Source of the DNA: an uncultured Prevotella sp.
GTDB lineage: Bacteria; Bacteroidota; Bacteroidia; Bacteroidales; Bacteroidaceae
Assembly: GCA_900553465.1 (NCBI GenBank)
Contig: USDT01000007.1
Coordinates: forward strand, 16,516-80,515
Direction: 5' to 3'
DNA length: 64,000 nt
Shown here piece after piece: positions 1 to 9,451 of the stretch. Position numbers and translations under genes: made by a program. The notes below the pieces were generated by a model that saw only the letters and a program-made list of their open reading frames with translations, was not told where the DNA came from and did not search any database. Positions within the stretch are counted from its first letter, which is position 1. Each line of letters begins with the position of its first letter.

Positions 1-1551
1 AGCAAGGGACTCACTTCCATCCGTGCGCACTGCAATGTCTTTGCATGGAGCGATGACCGCGAGAAGCTGAAGCGTATCAAGAATGATGTGGGCAGCCAGA
101 TTGCCCTGATGGAGGCCAAGCCCCACCATAACACGGTCGATGTGCCGACACTCTTCTGGGCGGCCATTCCCGGCAATGCCGGTGATTTTCCGTCTGAGGA
201 AAGCTTCTACACCTTCATCGAGCAGGCCCTGTGCCTGTTCATCGGGGAAACTTCCTACAAGGATTCGCTCTCGCCGTTCGGCATCCGCATGGTGGACCGT
301 CTGACCGGAAAGCCTGTCCATCTGGACATTTCCGACCTTCCGATGAAGAACGGTACGATTACCAACCGCAACAAGTTCATCCTCGGACCTTCGGGCAGCG
401 GAAAGTCTTTTTTCACCAACCACATGGTGCGCCAGTATTACGAACAGGGAGCGCATGTGCTGCTGGTGGACACGGGAAATTCCTATCAGGGACTGTGCAG
501 CCTTATCCATGCACGCACGCATGGCGAGGACGGCATCTATTTCACCTATGAGGAGAGCGATCCGATAGCCTTCAATCCTTTCTACGTGGAGGACGGTGTG
601 TTTGACATCGAAAAGAAGGAGTCCATCAAGACGCTTATCCTTACCCTGTGGAAACGTGACGACGAGCCGCCGACACGTGCCGAGGAGGTGGCACTCTCCA
701 ACGCGGTCAATCTCTTTCTGGAGAAGATACGCACGGACAGTACCGTAGTTCCGTCCTTCAATACCTTCTATGAGTTCATCCGAGACGAATTTCAGGAAAT
801 CCTGAAGACCAAGCGTACACGGGAGAAGGATTTTGACGTGTGGGGGTTCCTGAATGTGCTGGAACCTTATTACAAGGGTGGCGAGTATGACTTCCTGTTG
901 AATTCCGACAGACAGCTTGATTTGCTTGGCAAACGCTTCATTGTCTTCGAGCTGGACAATATTCGTGACAACAAGGTGCTGCTTCCGATTGTCACCATCA
1001 TCATCATGGAAACTTTCATCAGCAAGATGCGAAAGTTGAAAGGTATCCGAAAGATGATTCTTATTGAGGAATGTTGGAAGGCATTGGCATCCGCCAATAT
1101 GAGCAACTATATCCGCTACCTTTTCAAGACCGTCCGAAAGTTTTTCGGAGAGGCTGTTGTCGTTACCCAGGAGGTGGAAGACATCATTTCGTCACCCATC
1201 GTCAAGGGAACCATCATCAACAACAGCGACTGCAAGATTTTGTTGGACCAGAGGAAGTATGTCAACAAGTTCGATGAAATCCAGTCCCTGCTGGGTCTGA
1301 CCGACAAGGAACGTGCCCAGATTCTCTCCATCAACATGGCCAACAGCCCGTCCCGCAAGTACAAGGAAGTGTGGATAGGTCTTGGCGGAACACAGTCAGC
1401 GGTTTATGCCACCGAGGTCTCGCCGGAAGAGTACTGCACCTACACGACCGAGGAGACGGAAAAGCTTGAAGTAATGCGGCTTACCCGGAAGCTGGGTGGC
1501 AATATCGAGCTGGCAATCAAGCAGCTGGCCGAGAGCAAGAGGAAAAAGTGA
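1..1551 (+). CDS. traG: TraG conjugative ATPase (VirB4-like), 5' end outside window
   Basis: C-terminal 516 residues of the large cytoplasmic ATPase that powers the mating channel; the reading frame is open from base 1, so the start lies upstream. Walker A GPSGSGKSF is encoded at about 385-411, and the Walker B-like MILIEE at 1054-1071 is followed by CWKALA, a TraG signature. TQEVEDI follows, as in VirB4 enzymes. The gene is the first of a co-oriented tra operon, and traH starts 33 bases downstream. Family assignment is firm from motifs and gene order. The missing N-terminus cannot be assessed. Confidence 0.95.
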   Translation, partial: SKGLTSIRAHCNVFAWSDDREKLKRIKNDVGSQIALMEAKPHHNTVDVPTLFWAAIPGNAGDFPSEESFYTFIEQALCLFIGETSYKDSLSPFGIRMVDRLTGKPVHLDISDLPMKNGTITNRNKFILGPSGSGKSFFTNHMVRQYYEQGAHVLLVDTGNSYQGLCSLIHARTHGEDGIYFTYEESDPIAFNPFYVEDGVFDIEKKESIKTLILTLWKRDDEPPTRAEEVALSNAVNLFLEKIRTDSTVVPSFNTFYEFIRDEFQEILKTKRTREKDFDVWGFLNVLEPYYKGGEYDFLLNSDRQLDLLGKRFIVFELDNIRDNKVLLPIVTIIIMETFISKMRKLKGIRKMILIEECWKALASANMSNYIRYLFKTVRKFFGEAVVVTQEVEDIISSPIVKGTIINNSDCKILLDQRKYVNKFDEIQSLLGLTDKERAQILSINMANSPSRKYKEVWIGLGGTQSAVYATEVSPEEYCTYTTEETEKLEVMRLTRKLGGNIELAIKQLAESKRKK

Positions 1552-1556
1552 AATCA

Positions 1557-1574
1557 TTTATCAACCCATTAAAC
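1557..1574 (+). promoter_or_regulatory. Conserved AACC(C)ATTAAA leader box before traH
   Basis: TTTATCAACCCATTAAAC ends 10 bases before the traH ATG. Closely similar boxes precede traI (2214-2230), traN (6138-6153) and traQ (8599-8616) at comparable spacing. Since most of these genes lack a Shine-Dalgarno sequence, this is a possible translation-initiation or processing element. Function is inferred only. Confidence 0.4.
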
Positions 1575-1584
1575 TTCTGAATTT

Positions 1585-2199
1585 ATGTATAGCGATCTGG
1601 AATCTAATGAAAGCAAACGCCGTGAGGTCGTGTCATCCCTCTACTGGTCCCTGATGCAGGGATGGAATATTCCTCTTTCCATACAGGACTATTACGGGCT
1701 CACGGAGGATTACCGTCTGTTCCATCAGCTTGAAGGGATGGCTCCTGACGAATACCTGCGGAAGAGGCAGACGGGGGAAGTACCCGACATTCTGGAGGTG
1801 GATGCAAGACTGACACACGCGGTGGAGAAGATTTTTGAAAGTGTATGTCCCCGTCCTCCGGCTGAATACCTTGACAAGCTGAACGGGGAACTGGAGAGGC
1901 TGGGCAGTATTGCCGCCTCGCCGGGTTCCGTACATGACCCGATACATATCCGCCCGGATTTTCTCGTGAAATACGGCATTGACAGGAGCAGTCCGGAGGA
2001 TGTGATACGGAAACAGGCGGAGAAGGCTTACCGGGAACTGGATGCCCGATTTGTCAGGATGACCGGCAGACGTCCCTATGCGGACGAGTTCTTCAGGAAT
2101 ATCAGGCCTGCCCGCACGGTCTCTTCGGAAACAACACTGCGGAGAAAACCGCACATCAACGTCCGTCCTAAGCCGAAAGGCCGCAAGATGGGACTCTGA
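1585..2199 (+). CDS. traH: TraH-position conjugation protein
   Basis: A 204-residue soluble protein with no signal peptide, no obvious membrane segment and no catalytic motif I recognise; the C-terminus is basic (RRKPHINVRPKPKGRKMGL). Its identity rests on position between traG and the DUF4141 gene traI, the place of traH in CTnDOT-type operons. The ATG follows an AACCCATTAAA leader box. It probably supports assembly of the transfer machine, but no biochemical role can be read from the sequence. Confidence 0.7.
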   Translation: MYSDLESNESKRREVVSSLYWSLMQGWNIPLSIQDYYGLTEDYRLFHQLEGMAPDEYLRKRQTGEVPDILEVDARLTHAVEKIFESVCPRPPAEYLDKLNGELERLGSIAASPGSVHDPIHIRPDFLVKYGIDRSSPEDVIRKQAEKAYRELDARFVRMTGRRPYADEFFRNIRPARTVSSETTLRRKPHINVRPKPKGRKMGL

Positions 2200-2239
2200 A
2201 CTAACGGAAAAGATTTATCAACCATTAAAGATTAACGAC

Positions 2240-2872
2240 ATGAAGAAAAGAATTCTGACAGCCTTATGCTGTATCTGCCTCCTTTCGGCAGGCAGGGCAC
2301 ACGCCCAATGGGTAGTGACCGACCCCGGGAATCTTGCCCAGGGCATCATCAATGCCGCCAAGAATATCGTGCACACGTCCTCGACGGCAAGCAACATGGT
2401 CAAGAATTTTCAGGAGACGGTAAAGATTTACCAGCAGGGCAAGGAGTATTATGACGGCCTACGGAAGGTCAAGAATCTGGTACGCGATGCCCGCAAGGTG
2501 CAGCAGACCATCCTGATGGTCGGCGACATCACGGAAATCTATGTGACCAGTTATGAGCGTATGCTCAGTGACCCTTATTTCACCCCCGAGGAACTGAGTG
2601 CCATCGCCCTCGGCTACACGAAGCTGCTGGAGGAGAGTGCCAATCTGCTGACGGACCTGAAGACGGTGGTCAACGAGAACGGCCTTTCGATGAACGACAA
2701 GGAACGTATGGACATCATCGACCGCTGTTATACCGACATGCTGCAATACCGCAGTCTGGTGCAGTACTATACCAACAAGAACATCGGCGTGTCGTACCTG
2801 CGTGCCAAGAAACAGAATGATCTTGACCGTGTGATGGCCCTGTACGGTTCACCCAACGAACGCTACTGGTAA
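2240..2872 (+). CDS. traI: TraI, DUF4141 secreted conjugation protein
   Basis: 210 residues with a clear signal peptide (MKKRILTALCCICLLSAGRAHAQ), so periplasmic or envelope-associated. The mature part is helical and polar, as in the DUF4141/TraI family that follows TraH in Bacteroidales conjugative transposons. An in-frame extension to 2078 exists but would bury the signal peptide; the ATG at 2240 follows the leader box at 2214-2230. TraJ starts 18 bases after the stop. Confidence 0.88.
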   Translation: MKKRILTALCCICLLSAGRAHAQWVVTDPGNLAQGIINAAKNIVHTSSTASNMVKNFQETVKIYQQGKEYYDGLRKVKNLVRDARKVQQTILMVGDITEIYVTSYERMLSDPYFTPEELSAIALGYTKLLEESANLLTDLKTVVNENGLSMNDKERMDIIDRCYTDMLQYRSLVQYYTNKNIGVSYLRAKKQNDLDRVMALYGSPNERYW

Positions 2873-2890
2873 TTTCAAGGAGGATTGCTT

Positions 2891-3895
2891 ATGGTATTGT
2901 TGGCTGTGAATTTTGACAATCTGCACCAGATTCTGCAAAGTCTGTACACGGACATGATGCCGCTCTGTTCGCAGATGACCGGCGTGGCCAAGGGCCTTGC
3001 CGGATTGGGAGCCCTCTTTTATGTGGCGTATCGTGTCTGGCAGTCACTGGCCAGGGTCGAACCTATTGACGTGTTCCCTTTGCTGCGTCCGTTTGCCCTG
3101 GGTATCTGCATCATGTTTTTTCCGACCATCGTGCTGGGTACGCTCAACAGCATTTTGTCACCCGTCGTGACCGGAACGCACAGGATTCTGGAGACGCAGA
3201 CCTTTGACATGAATGAGTATCGGCAGCAGAAGGACAAGCTGGAGATTGAGGCGATGCGGAGGAATCCCGAGACGGCCTACCTGGTGGACAAGGAGGCTTT
3301 TGACAACAAACTGGATGAACTGGGAGCTCTGGACGCTATCGAGGCTTGCGGTATGTATGTGGACCGTGCCATGTACAACATGAAGAAGTCCGTGCAGAAT
3401 TTTTTCCGTGAGCTGCTGGAACTGATGTTCAATGCGGCCGCGCTTGTAGTGGACACGCTAAGGACATTCTTCCTGATTGTCCTTTCCATTCTCGGACCGA
3501 TTTCCTTTGCCATTTCGTGCTGGGACGGCTTTCAGGCCTCGTTGAGCCAATGGTTTGTCCGCTATATCAGCATCTATCTGTGGCTGCCCGTCTCCGATCT
3601 TTTCAGCAGCGTGCTGGCACGCATACAGACCCTGATGCTTCAGAGGGACATCGAGCAGCTGTCCGACCCCAACTTCATTCCGGACAGTTCCAATGCCGTG
3701 TACATCACGTTCCTGATTATCGGCATCATCGGGTATTTCACGATTCCGACCGTGGCCAACTGGATCGTGCAGGCCGGTGGAGGAGCAGGAAATTACGGCA
3801 AGAACGTGAATCAGGCTGCTTCCAAGACAGGCTCCATTGTGGGCGGTGCCGCAGGTGCTACTGTAGGAAATGTGGCCGGAAGACTAATCAAGTAA
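2891..3895 (+). CDS. traJ: TraJ polytopic membrane protein (VirB6-like)
   Basis: 334 residues with several hydrophobic segments (about 30-50, 68-90, 180-215, 265-290) and a glycine-rich C-terminus. TraJ of CTnDOT-type elements is the inner-membrane channel component corresponding to VirB6. AAGGAGG at 2877-2883 sits 7 bases before the ATG at 2891, which makes this start preferable to the TTG at 2885 that abuts the Shine-Dalgarno. This is one of the few genes here with a canonical ribosome site, which may reflect a need for high expression. Confidence 0.9.
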   Translation: MVLLAVNFDNLHQILQSLYTDMMPLCSQMTGVAKGLAGLGALFYVAYRVWQSLARVEPIDVFPLLRPFALGICIMFFPTIVLGTLNSILSPVVTGTHRILETQTFDMNEYRQQKDKLEIEAMRRNPETAYLVDKEAFDNKLDELGALDAIEACGMYVDRAMYNMKKSVQNFFRELLELMFNAAALVVDTLRTFFLIVLSILGPISFAISCWDGFQASLSQWFVRYISIYLWLPVSDLFSSVLARIQTLMLQRDIEQLSDPNFIPDSSNAVYITFLIIGIIGYFTIPTVANWIVQAGGGAGNYGKNVNQAASKTGSIVGGAAGATVGNVAGRLIK

Positions 3896-3915
3896 CAATC
3901 ATAAAACGAATAAGA

Positions 3916-4539
3916 ATGGAATTCAAATCATTGAAAAATATCGAGACCAGCTTCCGGCATCTGCGCCTGTTCGGAATAGTCTATCTGGGTGTCTGCACCC
4001 TGCTTGTGGGTTATTCCGTGTGGAAGGCATACAGTTTTGCCGAAGCCCAGCGCCAGAAGATCTATGTGTTGGATGAGGGGAAGTCGCTCATGCTCGCCCT
4101 CTCGCAGGACCTGGAGCAGAACCGTCCCGTAGAGGCAAGGGAACATGTCAGACGTTTCCATGAGCTGTTCTTCACGCTGGCCCCTGACAAGAGTGCCATC
4201 GAGGGGAACGTGCAGCGTGCCATGTTCCTGAGTGACCGTTCCGCCTATTCTCATTACGGGGATCTGGCCGAACAGGGTTATTACAATAGAATAATTTCGG
4301 GCAATGTCAGCCAGCGTATCGAGATAGACAGCGTGAAATGCGACTTCAACACCTATCCGTATGATGTCATGACATACGCACGCCTTTTCATCATCCGTGA
4401 GAAGAGCGTGACGGAACGCAGCCTTGTCACGCATGGCAGGTTGCGGAATTCCACCCGCAGTGACAACAATCCGCACGGGTTCATCCTGGAAGGGTTCCAC
4501 GTGCTGGAGAACAGGGATATCAGAATGTATGACAGATAA
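3916..4539 (+). CDS. traK: TraK conjugation protein (VirB8-like)
   Basis: 207 residues: a short cytoplasmic N-terminus, one membrane segment (about 18-40, FGIVYLGVCTLLVGYSVW) and a periplasmic domain, the layout of VirB8-type proteins. Order after traJ and sequence character identify TraK. The ATG at 3916 was chosen because it gives the expected N-terminus; the frame is open upstream inside traJ. TraL begins 12 bases downstream. Confidence 0.9.
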   Translation: MEFKSLKNIETSFRHLRLFGIVYLGVCTLLVGYSVWKAYSFAEAQRQKIYVLDEGKSLMLALSQDLEQNRPVEAREHVRRFHELFFTLAPDKSAIEGNVQRAMFLSDRSAYSHYGDLAEQGYYNRIISGNVSQRIEIDSVKCDFNTYPYDVMTYARLFIIREKSVTERSLVTHGRLRNSTRSDNNPHGFILEGFHVLENRDIRMYDR

Positions 4540-4551
4540 AACAATGTATGT

Positions 4552-4845
4552 ATGAGAAAAATGTATGTAAAGTTCAAGGAATGTATCGGGGGCAGGCTGC
4601 GCGGCCTTTGTGACAGACTCACACCCCGTCAGAGGGCAATCGCCGTCATCGTGATGGTTTCCCTTTTCGCATTGGTGAATTTCTACATGATTTTCCGTGC
4701 GATTTATGACATCGGACGGGAGGATGCCCGGCAGGACATCATCAGGATAACCCCGCTTGAGGTTCCCGACTTTGTGCCTGCGGATACCCTCTCCGATATG
4801 AAAGTCCGTGAGATGGAAGAGTTTTTTAACCAGTTCAACAAGTAA
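4552..4845 (+). CDS. traL: TraL, DUF3989 small membrane protein
   Basis: 97 residues with one central hydrophobic segment (AIAVIVMVSLFALVNFYMIF, about 29-48), basic before it and acidic after. It matches the small TraL/DUF3989 protein always found between TraK and TraM. It probably lies in the inner membrane at the base of the channel. A second in-frame ATG at 4561 is a possible alternative start. Confidence 0.88.
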   Translation: MRKMYVKFKECIGGRLRGLCDRLTPRQRAIAVIVMVSLFALVNFYMIFRAIYDIGREDARQDIIRITPLEVPDFVPADTLSDMKVREMEEFFNQFNK

Positions 4846-4849
4846 GATT

Positions 4850-6142
4850 ATGAGTACAGATGCAGAAAAATTGAAACAGAAGCAGAAAATCAGGAAATAT
4901 CTGGTTTTCACAGGCATGTTCCTGCTGTTCCTCGGGTGCATGTGGTTAATTTTCGCCCCGTCCGAGAAAGAGAGGCAGGAGGCGGAAAGGAAGACGGGCT
5001 TCAATGCCGAACTTCCCGATCCGAAAGGTACGGGTATAGAGGCGGACAAGATGGCTGCCTATGAGCAGGCAGACATGATTCGCCGGCAGGAGGAGAAGAA
5101 GCGTACGCTGGCCGACTTCTCCGCCCTGACCGATGGACACAGACAGGATAATGTCCCGGAAACAGAACCGGCGCAGGACATTGCAAGTGAAAATGAAAGC
5201 CGTGCGTACCATTCAGGAGGAAACGGCAGGACGGGAGCCTTCGCCTCTTCAGCCTCGGCTTACAACGACATCAACGCCACTCTCGGCAGTTTTTACGAGA
5301 GTCCTGAGGAAGACCCGGAAAAGGAAGCCCTGAAAGCAGAGGTGGAACAGCTCAGACAGGCTGCCGCAGCGCAGACGGCCGGACCGAGCTACGAGGAACA
5401 GGTGGCTCTGCTGGAGAAGTCCTATGAGCTTGCCGCCAAATATATGCCTTCGGGCGGCAGCACGGGAACAGCGGACAGTCAGGAGACGGAAAGTCCCTCA
5501 AGGGAGAGGAAGGCGAAAGCCGTTCCCGTCGGGCTGGTGTCCTCTCCGGTCGTGTCGTCCCTTCCTCAGCCTCTTACCGATTCGGTACAGTTCGCAAGAC
5601 TGCTTTCCGGTGCGGATATCGGCTTCCATACGGCTGTGGGCAGTGCCGGGACACAGATGGCGAGGAATACCATACGGGCCTGCGTGCATGGCGACCAGAC
5701 CATTATCAGCGGACAAAGCGTGCGTCTCAGGCTGCTGGAGGCCATGCGTGTGGGAAGACATGTGCTTCCCCGCAATACCCTGCTGACCGGTGAGGGACGT
5801 ATCCAGGGCGAGCGGCTTGGCATTGAAATCCTGCAGGTCGAATATGACGGCAATGTCATTCCCGTGGAACTGACCGTGCTGGACAGTGACGGACAGGACG
5901 GGATATTCATTCCCGGTTCGACGGAGGCGAATGCGGTAAGGGAAGTGGCCGCCAACATGGGACAGAATCTCGGCACGACCATCTCCATCACCAACCAGTC
6001 GGCAGGCGACCAGCTTCTCTCCGAGCTTGGACGAGGGGCCATACAGGGCGTGTCGCAGTACATCTCCAAAAAGATGCGCGAGGAGAAGGTACACCTCAAA
6101 TCAGGCTACGGACTGATGCTTTATCAGAACAACAATCAATAA
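4850..6142 (+). CDS. traM: TraM conjugation core protein (VirB10-like)
   Basis: 430 residues. The N-terminus is basic, followed by one membrane segment (about 17-37), a long low-complexity Glu/Ala/Ser-rich periplasmic stretch (about 40-245) and a conserved C-terminal domain (about 250-430) ending KSGYGLMLYQNNNQ. This is the TraM/VirB10 layout, a protein spanning the periplasm to link inner and outer membrane complexes. The ATG at 4850 (MSTDAEKLKQ) is preferred over an upstream in-frame ATG inside traL. It is separated from traL by 4 bases. Confidence 0.92.
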   Translation: MSTDAEKLKQKQKIRKYLVFTGMFLLFLGCMWLIFAPSEKERQEAERKTGFNAELPDPKGTGIEADKMAAYEQADMIRRQEEKKRTLADFSALTDGHRQDNVPETEPAQDIASENESRAYHSGGNGRTGAFASSASAYNDINATLGSFYESPEEDPEKEALKAEVEQLRQAAAAQTAGPSYEEQVALLEKSYELAAKYMPSGGSTGTADSQETESPSRERKAKAVPVGLVSSPVVSSLPQPLTDSVQFARLLSGADIGFHTAVGSAGTQMARNTIRACVHGDQTIISGQSVRLRLLEAMRVGRHVLPRNTLLTGEGRIQGERLGIEILQVEYDGNVIPVELTVLDSDGQDGIFIPGSTEANAVREVAANMGQNLGTTISITNQSAGDQLLSELGRGAIQGVSQYISKKMREEKVHLKSGYGLMLYQNNNQ

Positions 6143-6153
6143 CCCATTAAAAC
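6138..6153 (+). promoter_or_regulatory. Conserved ACCCATTAAA leader box before traN
   Basis: AATAACCCATTAAAAC ends 9 bases before the traN ATG and resembles the boxes before traH, traI and traQ. It overlaps the traM stop codon. Confidence 0.35.
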
Positions 6154-6162
6154 AGTAAAGAC

Positions 6163-7134
6163 ATGAAAAAGATTCTTTTGATGCTTGCCCTCGCAGGCGG
6201 CGTTGCAAGTGCACATGCACAGTCGGCTGATACCACGGCCGTAAACGATTTGACCCTGAAGGCGGATATCTATCCGCAGCAGGAGGACGGCGACCTCTAT
6301 CACGGGCTGTCCAGAAAGCTCTCCTTTGACCGGATGATTCCGCCTTACGGTCTGGAAGTGACGTATGACAAGACGACCCATATCATCTTTCCCTCGGCTG
6401 TCCGTTACGTGGATCTCGGTTCTCCGAATCTGATTGCGGGCAAGGCGGACGGTTCAGAGAATGTAATCAGGGTAAAGGCTACCAGAAAGAACTTCCGTGA
6501 GGAGACCAACATGTCGGTGATTACCGAAAGCGGAAGTTTCTACACCTTCAATGTGAAGTATGCCGACGAGCCTCTGCTGCTCAACATCGAGATGGCCGAT
6601 TTTATTCATGACGGCAGCGAGGTGAACCGCCCGAACAATGCCCTTGACATCTACCTGAAGGAACTCGGCAGCGAGTCGCCCAAGCTGGTACACCTTATTT
6701 CCAAGGCCATCCACAAGGATAACAGACGCCACATCAAGCATATCGGAAGCAAGGCGTTCGGCATCCAGTACCTGCTGCGCGGACTCCATACCCACAACGG
6801 GCTGCTCTATTTCCATACCCAGGTGAAGAACACGTCGAACGTGCCTTATGAGGTGGATTTCGTGACGTTCAAGATCGTGGACAAGAAGGTACTCAAGCGC
6901 ACGGCCATTCAGGAACAGGTGATATTTCCGCTGCGTGCCTACAACTATGCCACGGCTGTTGCCGGAAAGAAGGACGAGCGTACCGTCTTTGTCTTTGACA
7001 AGTTCACCATTCCCGCCGACAAGATGCTGGTGGTGGAGATGCACGAGAAGAGCGGAGGCCGTCATCAGACCTTCACCGTGGAGAGTGAGGATATCGTGAG
7101 AGCGAGGGTTATCAATGAACTTAAAGTGAAATGA
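6163..7134 (+). CDS. traN: TraN, DUF4138 conjugation protein (VirB9-like)
   Basis: 323 residues with a signal peptide (MKKILLMLALAGGVASAHAQ) and a beta-rich mature domain, as expected of TraN/DUF4138, the VirB9-like outer-core partner of TraM. Position after traM supports this. The stop overlaps the traO start as ATGA, implying translational coupling. Confidence 0.93.
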   Translation: MKKILLMLALAGGVASAHAQSADTTAVNDLTLKADIYPQQEDGDLYHGLSRKLSFDRMIPPYGLEVTYDKTTHIIFPSAVRYVDLGSPNLIAGKADGSENVIRVKATRKNFREETNMSVITESGSFYTFNVKYADEPLLLNIEMADFIHDGSEVNRPNNALDIYLKELGSESPKLVHLISKAIHKDNRRHIKHIGSKAFGIQYLLRGLHTHNGLLYFHTQVKNTSNVPYEVDFVTFKIVDKKVLKRTAIQEQVIFPLRAYNYATAVAGKKDERTVFVFDKFTIPADKMLVVEMHEKSGGRHQTFTVESEDIVRARVINELKVK

Positions 7135-7709
7135 CCATGAAGAAGTATCTGTTTCTTTTTGCCGTATGCGTATCGCTTGCCCTGTCATCGGGGCAGGCAT
7201 ACGCCCAGCGTTACCTTCCCGGAATGAAGGGCGTGGAACTCAGGGGAGGCTTTGCCGGAAGCCTGCAATCTCCGGTTGACTGGTACACGGGGTTTGCCGT
7301 GTCGGGCTATACGAAAAGGGCCAACCATTGGGTGGCTGGCGTGGAATACCTGCTGAAGAACTACGGCTATCGCGGGACTTCCGTTCCACGGGCCCAGTTT
7401 ACGGCCGAGGGCGGTTATTACCTGAAGTTCCTGTCCGACCCGGCGAAGATATTCTTCCTCTCTGTCGGCGGTTCCGCCCTGGTGGGATATGAGACGTTGA
7501 ACTGGGGAGAGAAGGTTCTGTATGACGGTTCCATGCTTTCCCACCGGGATGCCTTTGTCTATGGCGGAGCCCTGACGCTGGAGCTGGAAAGCTATGTGAC
7601 GGACCGTATCGTGCTGCTTGCCCATGTGCGCGAACGAGTGCTATGGGGCAGTTCTTTGGGAAAGTTCACGACACAGTTCGGGCTTGGAGTCCGTTTCATC
7701 ATCAATTAG
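7131..7709 (+). CDS. traO: TraO conjugation protein (outer-membrane barrel-like)
   Basis: 192 residues: signal peptide (MTMKKYLFLFAVCVSLALSSGQAYAQ) and an amphipathic beta-strand pattern ending GLGVRFIIN, typical of a small outer-membrane barrel. TraO follows TraN in CTnDOT-type operons. Two starts are possible, 7131 (ATGA overlap with traN) and 7137; the overlap favours 7131. Confidence 0.88.
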   Translation: MTMKKYLFLFAVCVSLALSSGQAYAQRYLPGMKGVELRGGFAGSLQSPVDWYTGFAVSGYTKRANHWVAGVEYLLKNYGYRGTSVPRAQFTAEGGYYLKFLSDPAKIFFLSVGGSALVGYETLNWGEKVLYDGSMLSHRDAFVYGGALTLELESYVTDRIVLLAHVRERVLWGSSLGKFTTQFGLGVRFIIN

Positions 7710-7715
7710 ACGCCT

Positions 7716-8594
7716 ATGGATATAGAGATGATAAGAGGCATTCCCATTGAGGAATTCCTGTCCCGTCTGGGACATGAGCCCGTAAGAAGGCATGGCGACG
7801 AATGCTGGTATCTCTCCCCGTGCCGTGAGGAAAGGGCACCTTCGTTCCATGTGAATACCCGTAAGGGTGTATGGCATGACTTCGGTACCGGGCATGGAGG
7901 CGACATCTTCACCCTTGCGGGGGAACTTTCAGGAAGTGACGGCTTCATGGCGCAGGCGAGGTTCATCGCCGGAGTATATGGAGGAACAATACCTGAATAT
8001 GCCGGACAGAAAAGAGAAAAGGAAAGTGTCAGGACAGAAAGGCGCAAGGAGCCTTCCCGCTTTGAGGAGGTGGTTTGCGGTCCCTTGCACTGTAATGTCC
8101 TGCTCGGCTATCTGAAGGGACGCGGCATTCCCGCCGAAATCGCCCGTACGGAGTGCGAGGAAGTACGGTTCCGTCTGTACGGCAAGCGGTATTTCGCCGT
8201 AGGTTTCAGGAATATGGGCGGAGGCTATGAGCTTCGGACCAGATTCATGAAATGGTGTCTGCCGCCCAAGGATATTTCGGTTATCCGCAATGGCTCGCTT
8301 ACCTGCAACCTGTTTGAGGGCTTCATCGACTTTCTTTCATGGAAGGTACTCGGCATCAGCCGCGGTGAGGATTATTTGGTCCTCAATTCGGTCTCCCTGC
8401 TTGAACGCTCGTTTCCTTATCTGGACAATTACGGGAAGATCCGGTGCTACCTGGACAATGACGATGCCGGAAGAAGGACGCTGGCCGTCCTCCGGAAACG
8501 CTACGGTGACAGGATTGACGACTGTTCCGACCTGTATGCCGGATGCAAGGACCTGAACGAATACCTGGAAAGCAATTTTCCGCCTGAACAGTAA
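7716..8594 (+). CDS. traP: TraP DNA primase-like protein
   Basis: 292 residues. The N-terminus has a CHC2-type primase zinc-finger region (CWYLSPCREERAPSFHV, then WHDFGTGHGGD, about 30-70). The C-terminal half carries a Toprim-like acidic motif (CYLDNDDAGRRT, about 245-256). TraP is a cytoplasmic primase thought to start second-strand synthesis on the transferred strand. It is the only clearly enzymatic DNA-processing gene at the distal end of the tra operon. Confidence 0.9.
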   Translation: MDIEMIRGIPIEEFLSRLGHEPVRRHGDECWYLSPCREERAPSFHVNTRKGVWHDFGTGHGGDIFTLAGELSGSDGFMAQARFIAGVYGGTIPEYAGQKREKESVRTERRKEPSRFEEVVCGPLHCNVLLGYLKGRGIPAEIARTECEEVRFRLYGKRYFAVGFRNMGGGYELRTRFMKWCLPPKDISVIRNGSLTCNLFEGFIDFLSWKVLGISRGEDYLVLNSVSLLERSFPYLDNYGKIRCYLDNDDAGRRTLAVLRKRYGDRIDDCSDLYAGCKDLNEYLESNFPPEQ

Positions 8595-8598
8595 TTTT

Positions 8599-8616
8599 TT
8601 TATAAACCGTTAAAAC
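8599..8616 (+). promoter_or_regulatory. Leader box before traQ
   Basis: TTTATAAACCGTTAAAAC lies 5 bases before the traQ ATG and resembles the AACC-ATTAAA boxes before traH, traI and traN. Confidence 0.3.
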
Positions 8617-8621
8617 AAGAA

Positions 8622-9131
8622 ATGAATATGAAACCTAATATGAACAGAAATGGGCTGTATGCCCTTGTATGCGCCCTGATGGGCCTGACCTTCGGTATAC
8701 TGACCTCGTGCAGCGATGACCTTGACGTGCAGCAGTCCTATCCCTTTACGGTGGAGACGATGCCGGTTCCCACACGTATTGTGAAGGGTGAAACCGTGGA
8801 AATCCGTTGTGAACTGAAACGGGAAGGACGGTTCTCTGATGCCCGATATACCATCCGCTATTTCCAGCCGGATGGCAAAGGCAAGCTGCGCATGGACGAC
8901 GGGATGGTGCTGCTGCCCAACGACCGTTATCCTCTGGACAGGGAGGTGTTCCGCCTTTATTACACTTCCGAGTGTGAGGACCAGCAGAGCATTGACATCT
9001 ATTTTGAGGACAACAGCGAGCCGAGACAGGTGTTCCAACTCACATTTGACTTCAACAACGAGACGAAGGACGAGGATACCGTGGTTACTTCCGGCGGCAA
9101 GGAACTGCCTGTCGTCATCGTATCACAATGA
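8622..9131 (+). CDS. traQ: TraQ, DUF3872 lipoprotein
   Basis: 169 residues with a lipoprotein signal (hydrophobic stretch to GILTSC, lipobox Cys about residue 30) and a beta-rich DUF3872-type domain. TraQ is the last conserved tra gene in CTnDOT-type elements. It is probably anchored in the outer membrane. The next gene, a lysozyme, starts 13 bases after the stop. A second ATG at 8628 is a possible start. Confidence 0.9.
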   Translation: MNMKPNMNRNGLYALVCALMGLTFGILTSCSDDLDVQQSYPFTVETMPVPTRIVKGETVEIRCELKREGRFSDARYTIRYFQPDGKGKLRMDDGMVLLPNDRYPLDREVFRLYYTSECEDQQSIDIYFEDNSEPRQVFQLTFDFNNETKDEDTVVTSGGKELPVVIVSQ

Positions 9132-9451
9132 ACCTGACCTGCCTATGGGAATAAGAGCAAAGTTGTTTGCGGCGTTTTTCGCCATTGCCTGCTTCGGGAG
9201 CATACCGTTGTGGGCGGAGAATCCGGTAAAGGAGAAACAGGACAGGTTCAGCCTTGCGGTTGAGTGCATCAAGCAGTTTGAGGGCTGGCATTCTTCCCGG
9301 CATTACCCCTATGTAGGTTGGGGTCATTGCCTGCAACCCGGGGAAAAGTATTCTGCCCATACAATGACAAGGCAACAGGCTGATGAACTTCTCAGGAAGG
9401 ATTTGCGCAAGTTCTGCGCCATGTTCAGGCAATTCGGAAAGGACTCTCTTT

